Notes: generated by a model from the sequence alone, not told the origin. A stretch of DNA of 64,000 nt from Ophiobolus disseminans (GCA_010093685.1 MU006234.1:425668-489667); one strand, 5' to 3'; positions 46,290 to 58,546 are shown, numbered from the stretch's first letter. Numbers and translations are program-made.

Positions 46290-47488
46290 ATGGTCCAGTT
46301 CACACAAACTTTGGCCGCTGTCCTTTTGGCTACCGGCGTCGTTGCACATCCCGGAGGCAACACCAACAGGGAAATCCTCAGGAGACAAGCTCATCTTGAC
46401 CACCCCAACCGCCGAAGCGTACAGGAATGCAAGCGCGACCTTGTCGAGAGCGGATGGGTCAGGGAGCAGCACTTAAGACGTGAAGCCAGGCTTCATGAGT
46501 TGAGGGTTGCGGCTGGCTTTGCAAAAGAGCATGAGATTGTCCGTCGTGATCCTGCTGAGGTGGAGGAGAACTATGGTGCTGAAGCAGCCTGCACGCTCGA
46601 CCCTGAGGCGACAGAGGGACCATACTGTGAGCAAGTCGATCAGACGTCCTCTACTCAAGATATTAATTCTACCCAGGGGTCACCGGCGAGCTCATCCGTC
46701 AGGACCTTCTCACAGGCGAGAAGGGCGCCATTACGCACCTCGACATCAACGTCATCGACACCTCAGGCTGCAAGCCAGTAACCGACGCCTACGTTGAACT
46801 CTGGGGCTGCAACTCCACCGGCGTTTACACAGGCGTGCAAGCCAAGGGCAACGGCGACGGCAGCGCAACCGCCATCAAAACTAACGCCCTCCGCGGTCTC
46901 CAAGCCACAGGCTCAAACGGTACCGCAGCTTTCATCACCGTCATTCCCGGCCACTACGTCGGCCGCGCAAACCACTTACACAGTAAGTCGTCCCACCATT
47001 CCAAATTCTTACTTTCCAATGTATACTAATCTCCCCAAGCCATCATCCACCACGGCGCCAAACTCCTCCCCAACAACACTATCCAAGGCGGCACAATCAG
47101 CCACGTGGGCCAATTCTACATCGAGCAGAAATTCCTCGGCGAAGTCGAAAAGACACCTCCCTACTCCACCAACACGCAGAAGCAGACCCTCAACGCCCAA
47201 GACGCGCTCTTCAACATGGGCAAGCAGGGCGGCGACGACCCGGTCATGAAGATTAGCCTCATCGGCAAGACGATTGCAGATGGCCTGTATGCGACAATAG
47301 ATATTGGCGTTAACCCAAGAGCTAAGCAGAATCCCCAGCCGGTCAATATGTGGACGGCTGAGGGCGGGAAGCCGGTGCCGAACAGTCCATGGACTGGGTA
47401 TCCCGATACGTGTAAGTACTGTGGATTTAGGCCGCCGAAGGAGAAAAAGGGTGTTGATGTTGAGGGCGAGACGGAGGTTTTGGGATAG
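46290..47488 (+). CDS. Secreted intradiol ring-cleavage dioxygenase
   Basis: Exons 46290-46626, 46677-46982 and 47040-47488 (introns 50 and 57 nt) give 363 residues. A signal peptide ends around residue 19 (LLATGVVAHPGG). The intradiol fold shows TEGPYW-VTGEL at the first splice, then ELWGCNSTGVYTG and PGHYVGRANHLH-TIIHH at the second. The motifs contain Tyr163, His212 and His214, the expected non-haem Fe(III) ligands. The family opens catechol-type rings between the two hydroxyls; extracellular members act on plant or lignin-derived aromatics. The position usually Tyr after GPY is Trp113 in this splice model. A Pro-rich C-terminal segment (FRPPKEKKG) closes the protein. Confidence 0.88.
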
Positions 47489-47996
47489 GAGTTGATGGAT
47501 ATGTCATTGTAGGGGAGGGTGAGGTACCTAGGTAGGGATTGAGAGTGGGAGTTGTCCATGTATATAGGGCACGTGTAGAATGACGATGTTGTTGCTTTTA
47601 TCGCGGTTTGTGATCAGTACTGCGTGTTTGTTATACTACCTAGACACCGCTGATGGAATTTATTCAGTGCTGTGGTATCGACGGAACTGAGCGGCCTTCG
47701 AATGTGGAGTAAAAGTGAGAATGGCCGCTACCTGTGTAGGCGTCGGCATGAGACCAGACGTGGCTTCAATAATATCTTGATACAGTCAAGCATGTATGTG
47801 TACAGTTAGCGAGAAAACAAAAGCACATTTACGTTCCTGCCTCACATGCAGCACGAGTCATACTAGTGTACTTTGATCCTCACACAAGCGAGAGATAACT
47901 TCACCCCGCCTTTCAATCCAGCATCTTCATTTACTACAGATAACGTGGAGATTGTTACCATAAGACCTATTTGGGAAGATTATCAATCAAGGAAAT
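47489..47996. other. Intergenic, promoter of the methyltransferase gene
   Basis: About 500 bases, AT-richer than the coding flanks. No gene or clear TATA box seen. Confidence 0.5.
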
Positions 47997-48962
47997 ATGA
48001 CGAGCACGCAGAACACGCAGTACGACAAGATCGGCACGAAGTACAATGCAATAAAGGTGCTACCGAGCGTTGAGCCCGAGGAACCCAGTGTGAGGAAGGC
48101 TTTGGGCGATATAGAAGGGAAAAAGTGTCTTGGTACGTAGTCTTACTGTCTCGCTTCGAGATTCGACATCTTCTTGGTGTCGTGCGCGACGCATCGATCA
48201 GTTGAGAATGTCGACCGGAAACGTTATGAGCACAAAATCGACAAACATCCTAACCAACCACTCCTTTAGATCTCGCATGTGGAACAGGCAAAACAACGCA
48301 CCTACTTGCCCGTCTCGGCGCCTCCTCAGTGCTTGGCTACGATATTTCATCCTCCATGGTTGACGGTGCACGCTCACTGTACCCTGTTTTGGAATATCCC
48401 AACCTCACCTTCGACGTGCGAGACTGCAGGTTCGCGTCTCCATCAAATCAATTACACAACAACCACTAATTTCATACCTCGTAGCGTGCCCGCCCAAATG
48501 CAACACGATGCACAATTCGACGTCGTCTTCGCAGGCTGGTTCCTCAATTACGCCGGCACAGAGTCCGAACTAACAAACATGTTCCGCGTCATCGAGCAGA
48601 ACCTCGCTCCGGCTGGAAAATTCGTAGGCGTTACGACGAATGTACATGACCTTCAGATGTTGCAACCTAAAATAGACTTCTACGGCCTTGACATCTTGGT
48701 TCTGGATCCGGCGTACGTCGCACCCGACACAGGTGTGGAAGTGGGCATCAAAGCGAGAGTGGTGGTGAAAGGCGACACGCCGTTCAGCTTCGATGTGTTT
48801 CAGTTCCGGAAAGAGGTGTACGAGAGGTGTGCGAAGGAGGCAGGGTTGAAGTTAAAGTGGTGTGAGTTAATGTTGCCGGATGATGAGAGGGTAGAGCAAG
48901 GTTATTGGAAAAGGTATATCGAGAGGCCTACGTTTGCGGTCCTGGAGGCTGTAAGAGGCTGA
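47997..48962 (+). CDS. SAM-dependent class I methyltransferase
   Basis: Three exons (47997-48132, 48270-48429, 48485-48962) give 257 residues. Motif I for S-adenosylmethionine binding is formed across the first splice and reads DLACGTGKTTHLLARLG, followed by VLGYDISSSMVDGAR. Later motifs include FDVVFAGWFLNYA and NLAPAGKFVGVT. The C-terminal part (FYGLDI.., VEVGIKARVV) matches small-molecule methyltransferases of the methyltransferase-11/25 type. There is no signal peptide, so it should be cytosolic. The acceptor substrate is unknown. Introns are 137 and 55 nt; the first is unusually long for this window but its ends and phase fit. Confidence 0.85.
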
Positions 48963-49195
48963 GACATAACATGCGAGAAAGAAATGTCTCGAGATCTGTG
49001 AGGAAGAAAATTCAAGCGTAGCAGCCATTTAGATTGATCTGCAAAAGATTTTGGAAGAATGCAGAATCGCGTTGGTGACGATGACAAAGCCCACTGAGTC
49101 GTGAGTGAAATTTCTATCCGATGCTCGGATCCATGCATAGAATGCAAACGGCCTTTTTTCACCAAGTATCCGGCCTCGCATCACCTCCACCGCTT

Positions 49196-49270
49196 GAACA
49201 AAGCTAGAGCGACAAAACGGAGGTAAAACTTGCGTCCGATGAACAAAGCTGCAGCAACAAAGTGGAGGTA
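49196..49270. repeat. Imperfect 30-nt direct repeat, 45-nt period
   Basis: Two 30-nt copies start with GAACAAAGCT and end GGAGGTA, with a few differences between. They lie about 440 nt before the GH3 start and may be duplicated regulatory sites. Confidence 0.65.
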
Positions 49271-49631
49271 TGCACCCGAGTCTTGTCCAGGTGACATCGT
49301 GAGGTGTCTTGACAAGCTGTCCACGATCGTCATAGTGTTACGCTCATCCAATCACACATTTTCAGAACAGCCGGCTAAAAGTCGGAGACCAAAATGAGTG
49401 GCGTTCCCCGGAAATCCTACCGTCCTCCACATTTTAGTGCCTTGGCTTCTCCGCCGACTTCACGATGTGGCAGCCGAACTTTGCACCCGAGGTTGGCGAC
49501 GATGGCTCCGTTTGGTCCATTCGCGATCATTGATACCGCATCTGTGATGGCTTGACGTAGTGACGGGCATTCTTCGGCTGTGGCTTGCACTACGGCGAAG
49601 AAGTCGCGAGAAGAGAAGTTTGAATGAGGAG

Positions 49632-49639
49632 TATATATA
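49632..49639 (+). promoter_or_regulatory. TATA box of the GH3 gene
   Basis: TATATATA lies 73 nt before the start codon at 49712. Confidence 0.55.
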
Positions 49640-49711
49640 GCGGGCGGGACGGGTGTAGTATGAGGAGGTCATTCACATCAAATTGAGTGCCTGAATCTCT
49701 CGTCAATAAAT

Positions 49712-51656
49712 ATGTCTGCACAACACCGATGCCGGCGGAGAGCCAATGTTTTCACCACCTTCTTCCTTGCAGCAACTGCAATGTCGACTGCAATCAACAT
49801 TCCAATCCCTGCGGAGCTGCAGCACCAGAAGCTTACCGCAAGATCGTCGCAAACAGAGCATCTTCCATACCGAGATGCTTCTTTGTCCATCGATAAGCGT
49901 GTGCAAGATTTAGTCCAACGAATGACGATCGAAGAGAAAGCTGGACAGATGTTTCAAAATATTCTCTTCATGGGCGCAAATGGAACCTTTGCAAATGGCA
50001 CAGAAAAGGCCGTCGTTCAGCAGCTTATGACGCATTTCAACCTGGCCGGAACCGTGGACAACGTACGGACCAACGCAGAATGGTACAACCGTTTGCAGCA
50101 AATGGCTCTAAGCACCCGCCTCGGGATACCAATCACGCTCTCCTCGGATCCGCGACATGCCTTCACCGATAACGTCGGTACTGGTTTCACCGCCAACGCT
50201 TTCTCTCAATGGCCGGAGAGTCTTGGTCTTGCCGCGACCAGAGATGCAGAGCTCGTGGAGACTTTCGCGAACATTGCGCGACAGGAGTACATGGCGATTG
50301 GTCTACGGTCAGCGCTTCACCCCCAGATCGACCTTGCGACCGAACCGCGATGGGCAAGAATATCGGGCACCATGGGTGAGGATGCTAACTTGACTGCCGA
50401 GCTTGTTGTAGCATACATCAAGGGCTTCACCGGTGGAGAATTTGGCCATCAGAGCGTGACCACCGTGTCAAAACATTTCCCCGGTAGCGGTCCGGTGCAG
50501 GACGGCGAAGACAGCCATTTTACTTACGGCAAAAACGCCACATATCCAGGGGTAAGCGTTTTGTACAGGCAGATTTTACCAGTAGCTAACGTAGATACAG
50601 AACAACTTCGAGTACCATCTCATCCCGTTCAAGGCGGCAATTGCCGCAGGAGCGAGACAGATGATGCCATACTACAGTCGGCCAGTGGGAACCAAATACG
50701 AGGAAGTCGCATCCGGCTTCAACAAAGGAATCGTGACCGATCTCTTGAAGCATGAGCTGGGATTTGAAGGAATCGTCGTCAGTGACTGGGGACTGATTAC
50801 CGATGCAATCATCCGCGGTCAGGACATGCCTGCTCGCGCATGGGGCGCCGAGAACTTGACCGAGCCTCAAAGAGCGGAGAAGATTTTGAATGCTGGTGTC
50901 GATCAACTCGGTGGGGAGGCGAGAATAGACCTGATCCTAGAATTGGTAAGCAAGGGCATAATCAGCGAGAAGCGTATCGATACATCGGTTTCCAAGCTGC
51001 TACGCGAGAAGTTTCTGCTCGGGCTCTTCGACAATCCGTTCGTGGATGTCGATGCCGCCGTCAAGGTAGTTGGCAATGCGGAGTTCCGCCGCCAGGGAGA
51101 TGCAGCGCAGCGCAAGTCTTACACCCTATTAACCAACAACAATGACGTCCTACCAATCAAGGATGCGGCGAAACTCAAGTTCTACATCGAAGGCTTTAAC
51201 AAGACATACATGGAAAAGCGCAACCTCCACGTCGTCAGCAGCCCTGCTGAAGCTGACTTTGCCCTCCTTCGCCTCCAGGCACCCTATGTGCCCCGACCAG
51301 GAGGCTTCGAAGCAGCCTACCACGCCGGCTCGCTCGAGTATAACGTCACCGAGAGGGCTCGTCAAGCAGCCATTTACAACGCTGTACCAACGATCGTCGA
51401 CATCTATCTTGATCGTCCCGCTGCCATTCCAGAGATTGTCGAGGCAGCGGAAGCGGTGCTGGCGAATTTCGGAGCCGGCGCAGAGGCCTTCTTAGATGTC
51501 GTCCTCAACGCCGATGAAGCAAAGCCGCATGGAAAGCTGCCATTTGATCTGCCGAGGAGCATGGCGGCTGTGGAGGCGTCGAAAGAGGATGTGCCGTTTG
51601 ACACGGAGAACCCAGTGTTCAGATATGGCCATGGCTTGAGCTATGAGGAGTGCTGA
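49712..51656 (+). CDS. Secreted glycoside hydrolase family 3 enzyme (beta-glucosidase-like)
   Basis: Exons 49712-50551 and 50601-51656 (49-nt intron) give 631 residues. A basic-hydrophobic N-terminus (RRRANVFTTFFLAATAMSTA) is a likely signal peptide. The GH3 N-terminal barrel shows MTIEEKAGQMFQ, DPRHAFTDN, ATRDAELVETFANIAR, TVSKHFPGSGP and GFEGIVVSDWG, with Asp342 as predicted nucleophile. The C-terminal domain includes KLPFDLPRSM and FRYGHGLSY. No fibronectin-III tail follows, so it is shorter than classical fungal beta-glucosidases of over 750 residues. It resembles the compact bacterial-type layout. Substrate is probably a beta-linked oligosaccharide; exact specificity cannot be told. Confidence 0.9.
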
Positions 51657-52034
51657 GAAAAATGTGGATAGCTCTTGTATCGGTTGATGTCTAGCTATGA
51701 AGCGCCAAACACGATGCTCGCACGTTGAATATGTGATGTATGATGATGCTGATCACCTGACATGCTGATGGCGCACTTTCCTGTTCGCGACTAGCTTGAA
51801 ATGACAAATCTTCCTCTGGTAGTATATGACTTTTGCTTGCGACTGCAGTCTCAACCACTGCTTCCTTAGGCCCCTAAGTTCAAACTCCCCGGTGGGCACT
51901 TATGTACCACCTCTTAGTTGTCGGGTGATAATCTGTAGGATGAACTGGTACCTAGATGCCGAGGTAAGCAGTTGCTCCAACCTTCATCCATCCACCACAA
52001 CTCGTGCCGCTCAAGCCTGCGATCACCCATTACG
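51657..52034. other. Intergenic, no gene seen
   Basis: About 380 bases between two same-strand genes. The open frame of the next gene continues to 51972, but without a better ATG. Confidence 0.5.
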
Positions 52035-52859
52035 ATGACTGCATCATCAAGCATCTCTCGCGCAGAAGCCGTTCAGTATGATCCGTCGCCATCCGGCATC
52101 ACGACGATAACACTCAATCGATCCTCACGCCGCAATGCAGTGGATCCCAAGACGGCACAAAGCCTCTACAAAGCTTTTCTCCAATTCGAAGAAGACGTGA
52201 CGCAAAAAGTGTGCGTCTTCCATGGAGCCAACGGTATATTTTGCGCTGGTGCCGACCTGCAAGCGTTCGCCAATACCTCAGCCGGCGACAGTACACATTT
52301 TGGCGCTGTGCAAGCACGCAACATCGCGCCGATGGGACCATCACGGATGCAGATTCAGAAACCGGTCATATGCGCCATCTCAGGGTTCGCAGTCGCGGGT
52401 GGTCTCGAGCTTAGTCTCCTTGGAGACATGCGTGTGGTTGAGGAAGATGCTGTCTTTGGAGTGTTCTGTCGACGATTCGGCGTGCCGCTGATTGATGGTG
52501 GAACTGTTCGCTTGCAGGCAATTGTCGGACTTGGTCGCGCAATGGATATGATCTTAACAGGTCGTCCCGTCGGCGCCCAAGAAGCGCTTATGATGGGTCT
52601 CGCTAATCGCGTGGTGCCGAAGGGCAGAGCACTAGAAGAAGCCACGAAGATCGCGGAACAGCTCATCAACTTCCCACAGTTGTGCATGAGGAACGACCGG
52701 CAAAGCGCTTACTACGCCGCATTCGAAGCGAAGAGCTTTGAAGATGCTATGAATTTCGAGTTCTCGAATGCTAAAGAGGTACTCCACAGGGAGAGCTTGC
52801 AAGGCGCGAAGAGGTTCGCGAGTGGTGAGGGGCGATCGGGGACGTTCGCAAAGCTCTGA
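52035..52859 (+). CDS. Enoyl-CoA hydratase/isomerase family protein
   Basis: Intronless gene for 274 residues. The crotonase fold is clear: ITTITLNRSSRRNAVDPKT, the oxyanion-hole segment HGANGIFCAGADLQAF, SGFAVAGGLELSLLGDMRV, and FGVPLIDGGTVRLQAIVGLGRAM. Further on it has ALMMGLANRVVPKG. Members act on acyl-CoA thioesters in beta-oxidation or side-chain breakdown of aromatic acids. No peroxisomal C-terminal tripeptide is seen (ends AKL, which is only loosely like SKL) and no clear N-terminal transit signal. The ATG at 52035 begins MTASSS. The neighbouring secreted aromatic-ring dioxygenase makes a role in aromatic catabolism possible, but this is inference. Confidence 0.9.
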   Translation: MTASSSISRAEAVQYDPSPSGITTITLNRSSRRNAVDPKTAQSLYKAFLQFEEDVTQKVCVFHGANGIFCAGADLQAFANTSAGDSTHFGAVQARNIAPMGPSRMQIQKPVICAISGFAVAGGLELSLLGDMRVVEEDAVFGVFCRRFGVPLIDGGTVRLQAIVGLGRAMDMILTGRPVGAQEALMMGLANRVVPKGRALEEATKIAEQLINFPQLCMRNDRQSAYYAAFEAKSFEDAMNFEFSNAKEVLHRESLQGAKRFASGEGRSGTFAKL

Positions 52860-53495
52860 GGTGCCGCCTTTCCTCGCCCGCAGTTCGCCCTGCAGCTCGC
52901 ACCATCTTGCCAGTTCGAGGATTCTCAAACCCAGATGCGATTTACAGCGGGATGGCCCCTGGCGCAACCTCTCCTCGCATTTATCTGGTGTGTATGTCGC
53001 AATATACCTGGGTACTCGTTTGTTGCTTTTCCATTTCTCGTCCGCTCGTACGACGGCATGTCGCGATGCCGAAAATGTCAGCAGCCAAGAGCTTATGTCC
53101 GACCACGCTTTCGCAAAGCAACAACCAAATTGTGTCGCGTTGAACATCACGGAACTGTAGACACCTTGCTCGGCCGTTGGCCTTCGGGTCGAACGAAGAG
53201 CGCAGACTGACAAAGCAACACGAGTTGACAAAGCGGCACTAAAATCCGGGCGTCTTCCGCCCCGTGGGCGCGCTAAACCTTAGCCGTTCCTTTGCAGTCA
53301 CTGGCAGACAACATGCTCTAAAGTGCGAATGCTTTGGTGCATGTGGTGAACATATAAGATGTCCTCCAGGAGACGCTTTCTAGTCATCATTAGTTCACAT
53401 CCAATTCTACTCAGTTACCACAAGTCATCAGCTTTCCTCAACTTCCAGACTCACCAGCATTTTCTCAACCCATTTTTCACACCAACCGCTTCAAA
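52860..53495. other. Promoter region of the NmrA-like gene
   Basis: About 640 bases. It contains a short direct repeat near 53209 (TGACAAAGC, 18-nt period) and TATAAG at 53353. No gene seen. Confidence 0.5.
53353..53358 (+). promoter_or_regulatory. TATA-like box of the NmrA-like gene
   Basis: TATAAG lies 138 nt before the ATG at 53496, with a long pyrimidine-rich leader between. Confidence 0.35.
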
Positions 53496-54515
53496 ATGTC
53501 CAAAATCATTACAGTTTTCGGTGCCACAGGTAACCAGGGGGGTTCCGTGATCACGAACCTTCTGAACGATGCGCAACTCTCGCAGGAGTTCAAAATTCGT
53601 GGAATTACCCGCGATACCTCAAAGCCGGTCGCTCAAGAACTCGAGAAGAAGGGCGTTGAGCTAGTAGTTGTATGTTTTCCGACTCTCCCCTTCTTTCTTC
53701 AGCTGCTGACTCTTCCAATCCAGGCCGACTTGAACTCCAAAGAGAGCCTCAAAGCGGCGCTAAAGGACTCTCATAGTGTGTTCCTTGTTACCAACTACTG
53801 GGAATCGGCGAACCCGGAAACCGAACGTACACAGGGCAAGAACGTCGCCGACGTTGCAAAGGAGGTTGGAGTGCAACACCTCATCTTCTCTTCGCTCCTA
53901 AACGTCACTGAGACGAGCAAGGGCCGTCTTGCTCATGTCCCTCATTTCGATGCCAAGTCCGACATCGAGCAGTACATTCGGGATATTGGTGTGCCAGCTA
54001 CGTTTTATCTACCTGGCTACTTCATGAGCAACCTCGAGATGATGCTCCAGGCGGGTGAAGATGGAACTCTGACCTGGGCCCTTCCGGTAAATAAGGATTC
54101 GAAGTTTCCTCTGATCGACATCAAGAGCGACACTGGTATGTCTCTAGCTTCTCCTGAGTATGAAGATGTGGATTAACGTCCCGCAGGAAAATTCGTCAAA
54201 GCCATCATCAAGAATCGTGACTCGGTTCTCGGAGCCCACATCTTGGGTGCCGAAGGCTACTACACGCCTACTCAGATCCTCGAACAGCTGACTGAAGCGA
54301 CGGACAAGAAGACACAGTTCTATCAAATCGATGAGAAGACATACAAGAGCTATTTGCCAGAGTTCATGGCTCAGGAGATGTTGGAGAATCACCTCTTCAT
54401 TGAGAGCCCCGGGTACTACAATAGCGAGGGCTTGGAGAAGAGCCATGAGATCCTGGATGAGAAGCTTGTATCGTGGAAAGAGTATGCCGGAAACGCTGCT
54501 GCGTGGAAGGCATGA
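53496..54515 (+). CDS. NmrA-like NAD(P)-binding protein
   Basis: Exons 53496-53669, 53724-54135 and 54187-54515 (introns 54 and 51 nt) give 304 residues. The N-terminal Rossmann motif is TVFGATGNQGGSV (GxxGxxG), followed by RGITRDTSKP. Then come ADLNSKESLKAAL, VFLVTNYWE, VQHLIFSSL and FYLPGYFMSN, as in NmrA/HSCARG-type redox-sensing proteins. The catalytic Tyr-Lys pair of true dehydrogenases is absent, as usual in the family. NmrA itself represses nitrogen-metabolism genes via GATA factors. This member could be a redox sensor or reductase; I cannot choose. All splice phases agree. Confidence 0.9.
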
Positions 54516-56287
54516 ATTGGAGCAGCGAAGCACCATTAACCACAGAAGTTGTTAGTTGTAGCAAATCTAGGCCATGATCTTAAACATCGTCCAGCCCTCT
54601 GTGTATTTGTGAATAATTTGTGTTCGCTGTCCGCCCCCGCATGCCTGCGCGGCTTTACATGTCATCAGGTCAACTCTTATAACTATGCAGTGCCCTACAG
54701 CACAAGAAATCAACCATTAGACGCTAGTTCAGATGTACATCTCTTTCTATCACGAAAATCCTCAGCATTACCCAGCTGAGAGCTAAGAGGCATGTCGCAA
54801 CCACACTCGGATTTAGAAAAGGGCATTCCATGCTCCTCTAACATTCCGCAGAGCTGCTGCTACTTCGTACACATTACACCGCAATAGTCCTGTCTATTTT
54901 CGTGGAGCTGAATGGTGCGAGGATAGATACGAGAGGGATCATTTAGCCGCTCGTTGTTGTGTTGCCGCCTACCTTCTGTGCGGTGTACTTGCTTCTTTTC
55001 TGGCTGAAACATCCTCAAATAGAACACCGCCATTCTCAACAACGCCCTCTAGAAGTGACTCAGGTACTCGTAGTCTCGAGAGCATCCACAGCCAAATCTA
55101 GGATCTCCGCGAGGCCACCTGCGTTTTGGGGCTGTGCTGGTCGCCGTTATTCGACCTTAGGAAGCCCATTGTTAATGCGAGGTCCCGAGGTCGCGAACAA
55201 GGGTACGGCGTAGGCTAAAACTGACAAGAAAAAGAGGCTCAGCGACACAAGTACATGCTATGCCTTGCTGTCTGCCTTGTAGTACCTCCAATGTCTGACC
55301 GGTTGTTCAGGCGCTCCCGGGCGTAGTGCCTGAGGTTTTGTAAATGAAAGGACTGCACGTGTAGGCCGCCCCTGTCGCAATTAGCGTAACTTGGCACGAC
55401 CCTTCTAAAACTGTTCGCAGCAACCACTCCATCAACACCATCTGATCTATTTCCATGTCCATCATCATTCCAAGAAGAAATCACGCGCTTTGGACCCGTT
55501 ACTTTAAACTCGCAATTTACTGTCGCGACTCTGCGGCCTCGGGGCGCGATGAGCTAACGCCAGTGACGGCAGCTAAAGAGCTGAAAGGGAAGGTGGCTAA
55601 ATATCAACGCCCCAATAGCGCGTCGACATCCCCGTAATCAGTCGCCACATCCGGAGCTTGTATGCGCATCTTATGGAAGGATTCGCTGTTAGACCTTCAA
55701 GCTTCGGGTACCTGCATTTTAGTATCAAAGCCGTTGCTTGAAGTGTGCGTAATTGTGCTTGCAGGTCTTGGTGCGATAAGAGAAATTCGTTGGTTACTCC
55801 AAATCACATCCCTCAGGGGTGCTCTGAATACAAGCATTACTTACGTCGACTTCACCTGGCCTACGGATGCGGCTATCTGATGTTCAAAGTCATTTGCCCC
55901 GTTCTGGAAGGTCGCAGCTCATCTCGACAGCATCTATTCTGCACGATAGAGTGCCCAGACATGGAACAGCAAGGGGCGAGGATGATGACTGCCTATTCCG
56001 CCGATCCGCCAAGCCTCCTTTCGCAATTTGACCTATACCTCGTGTGGGCCTATGATGGGTTCAGGCCAGAAAGGGTAGGTCGCAAAGGCTGAGCCGCCGT
56101 ACGAATGACTACCGCGCTGACACTACTGTTCGCTCTGTTCCAATGCCTGACATTTGCCACGTGAAAATGTAAAGATACGCCGGTCCACAAAGGAGATGCG
56201 CTCTTATAAGTAGAAAGTGGACTCTCAGCATCTGACGACCCATCTCGTTCTCCAGTCTTTCGCTTTCCCTCAATCGTTTTCGTCAAC
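54516..56287. other. Intergenic 1.8 kb, no gene seen
   Basis: Only short frames of no recognisable family. The right end holds a TATA-like element of the protease gene. Confidence 0.5.
56205..56210 (+). promoter_or_regulatory. TATA-like box of the M36 protease gene
   Basis: TATAAG lies 78 nt before the ATG at 56288. Confidence 0.4.
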
Positions 56288-58389
56288 ATGCGTTCCCTAA
56301 TTCTCGCCTCTTTGGCATCTCTCGCCACCATTCGCGGCACTCAAGCACATCCGCACCATAACGCCCGCGGGATCAGTAGACGTGGCGTCGACCTGGACTC
56401 TTTCCGTATGAAAGTACCAGTCTCTTATACAAATGCCGCCGCAGTTGGCTCAGATGCTTCTATTGCCGCGCTCACGAAACGTGCGAGTGCTGAGGATACC
56501 GCCACGGAATTAGTGAAGAAGACGGCTCCCGGCGCAACCTTCCGCCTTGTCCAAAGCTATACTGGTACCAACGGAGTGGGACACTTCTTCTTCAAGCAGA
56601 CAGCGAATGGTGTAGATGTTGACAACGGCGATTTCAATGTCAACGTAAGTAAACACAAATAGCCGCAGCCCGCGCACATCTTCCAGGATCTTTGAGTAAT
56701 TCAAAAGTTCTTCGCTGACACACTCAGATCGGCCGCGATGGCACAATTTTCAGTTTTGGAAACTCTTTCTTTTCCGGCAAAATCCCTGCAGCACCGTCCA
56801 AGAGCAAGCGCGACAAAATGGAACCGGTTGCTGCTCTTAAGTCAGCTATCAACATCTTGGCTCTGCCCGTCTCTGCTGCTTCTGCGACGGCCGAGCCCAA
56901 GGAAGCGGCAGATACATATGCCATCAAGCAGACCACTGGCGCCGTTTCAGAGCCAGAGGCGCGTCTCGTCTATGTTATTACCGCCGAGAACAAACTCGCG
57001 CTGACTTGGAGGGTCGAGACCGACGTCATGAGTAACTGGCTCTTGACCTACGTGGACGCTGTTGACGGCAGCCAAGTCCACGCTGTTGTTGACTACTCTG
57101 CTGATGCAAGCTACCAAGTTTAGTGAGTCTGCCAATGCCTAGCAAGGATACAACTTGCTGACCCATTTCAGTCCTTGGGGCATTAATGACCCAACCGAGG
57201 GAGAGCGCGTCATTGTTGTCGATCCATTCGATAAGGAAGCCAGTGAATTCGGATGGCACAACGACGGTACTACAACGTACAGGACCACGCGCGGTAACAA
57301 CGGTATCGCGCAAGGTAACTGGGCGAATAAGTCAGCAAGCGAGTACTACACCTTGCCAAGACCTGTTTCTGCAGATCTCAAGTTTCACTACCCATACTCC
57401 TTGAACGAGACAGACTTCTTGTCATACACAAATGCCTCGGTCACGCAGTTGTTCTACACAAGTAATGTCTACCACGACCTCCTGCACACTCTCGGATTCA
57501 ATGAGCAAGGTATGCAGCATCAATGCAGAATTTTATGCAAAACACCTACTGACATTGTACACCAGCTGGCAACTTTGAAGTCAACAACAACGGTGGAGGT
57601 GGTATCGGCAACGATTTCGTCTTCCTCAACGCACAGGATGGATCTGCTCTCAACAATGCCAATTTCGCAACGCCACCCGACGGCCAGGCTGCTCGCATGC
57701 GTATGTACATGTGGAACACTACATCACCATGGAGAGACTGCTCGTTTGAGGCTGGCGTCGTCATCCACGAATATACTCACGGACTTTCCAACCGCCTGAC
57801 CGGAGGTCCTGCCAACTCCAACTGCCTGACCATGCTTGAATCAGGTGGTATGGGAGAGGGATGGTCCGACTTCTACGCAACGGCAATTCGATTGAAGCCG
57901 GCTGACACTCGCGCGACCGACTACGCCATGGGCTCGTGGGTGAACGGCAAAGCGGCTGGCATCAGAAACTATCTCTACTCGACTGATCTAACGGTCAACC
58001 CACAAACCTACCGCTACGTTGATCCACTTGCCCGTGTTCACCCCATTGGCAACATCTGGGCTTCCATGCTCTACGAAGTGCTCTGGAACTTGATTGACAA
58101 GCACGGTAAAAACGACGCTGGTAAGCCAGACTTCGATCAGAACGGCGTACCAACCGACGGAAAATACCTCGCGATGAAGCTCGTCATGGATGGAATGGCA
58201 CTACAGCCTTGCAATCCCAACTTCGTATCCGCTCGAGACGCTATTGTTGATGCGGATAAGGCGTTGACTGGTGGTAATAACGCTTGCGAGATCTGGACTG
58301 GATTCGCAAAGCGCGGCCTTGGTGAAGGCGCAGTGTTCAATGCCGCGGCGAGGACGGAGAGCTTTGTTGTCCCGTCTGGTGTTTGTTGA
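56288..58389 (+). CDS. mep: Extracellular metalloprotease, fungalysin (peptidase M36)
   Basis: Four exons (56288-56644, 56728-57122, 57172-57509, 57566-58389) give 637 residues, matching the family's ~630. A signal peptide (about 1-20, ...RGTQAHP) precedes a propeptide of the FTP type (TFRLVQSYTGTNGVGHFFFKQ). The mature zinc protease carries HEYTHG at 431-436 and GEGWSDF with Glu461 as third zinc ligand. It also has GIGNDFVFLNAQDGS and IGNIWASMLYEVLW. The enzyme is secreted as a zymogen and degrades proteins such as collagen and elastin; in plant-associated fungi family members can cleave host chitinases. All phases agree, and each intron has a CTGAC-like branch site. Confidence 0.95.
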
Positions 58390-58546
58390 TGACATTCATC
58401 GTGCATCTTGCATTCCATGTATATATAGCATTTGCAGGTGTTTCTAGGGTACGATATGTTGCATGGACATTTGAAATGATGAAACTTTGACTGTCATTGT
58501 GAAGAACTGCCATGCCCAAGCCCTCAGTAACTAGAAGGGGCGCCTC

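Larger units (their letters stand above)
48963..49711. other. Promoter region of the GH3 gene with a tandem repeat
   Basis: About 750 bases without a gene. It contains an imperfect direct repeat (49196-49225 and 49241-49270) and a TATA box at 49632. Confidence 0.6.
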
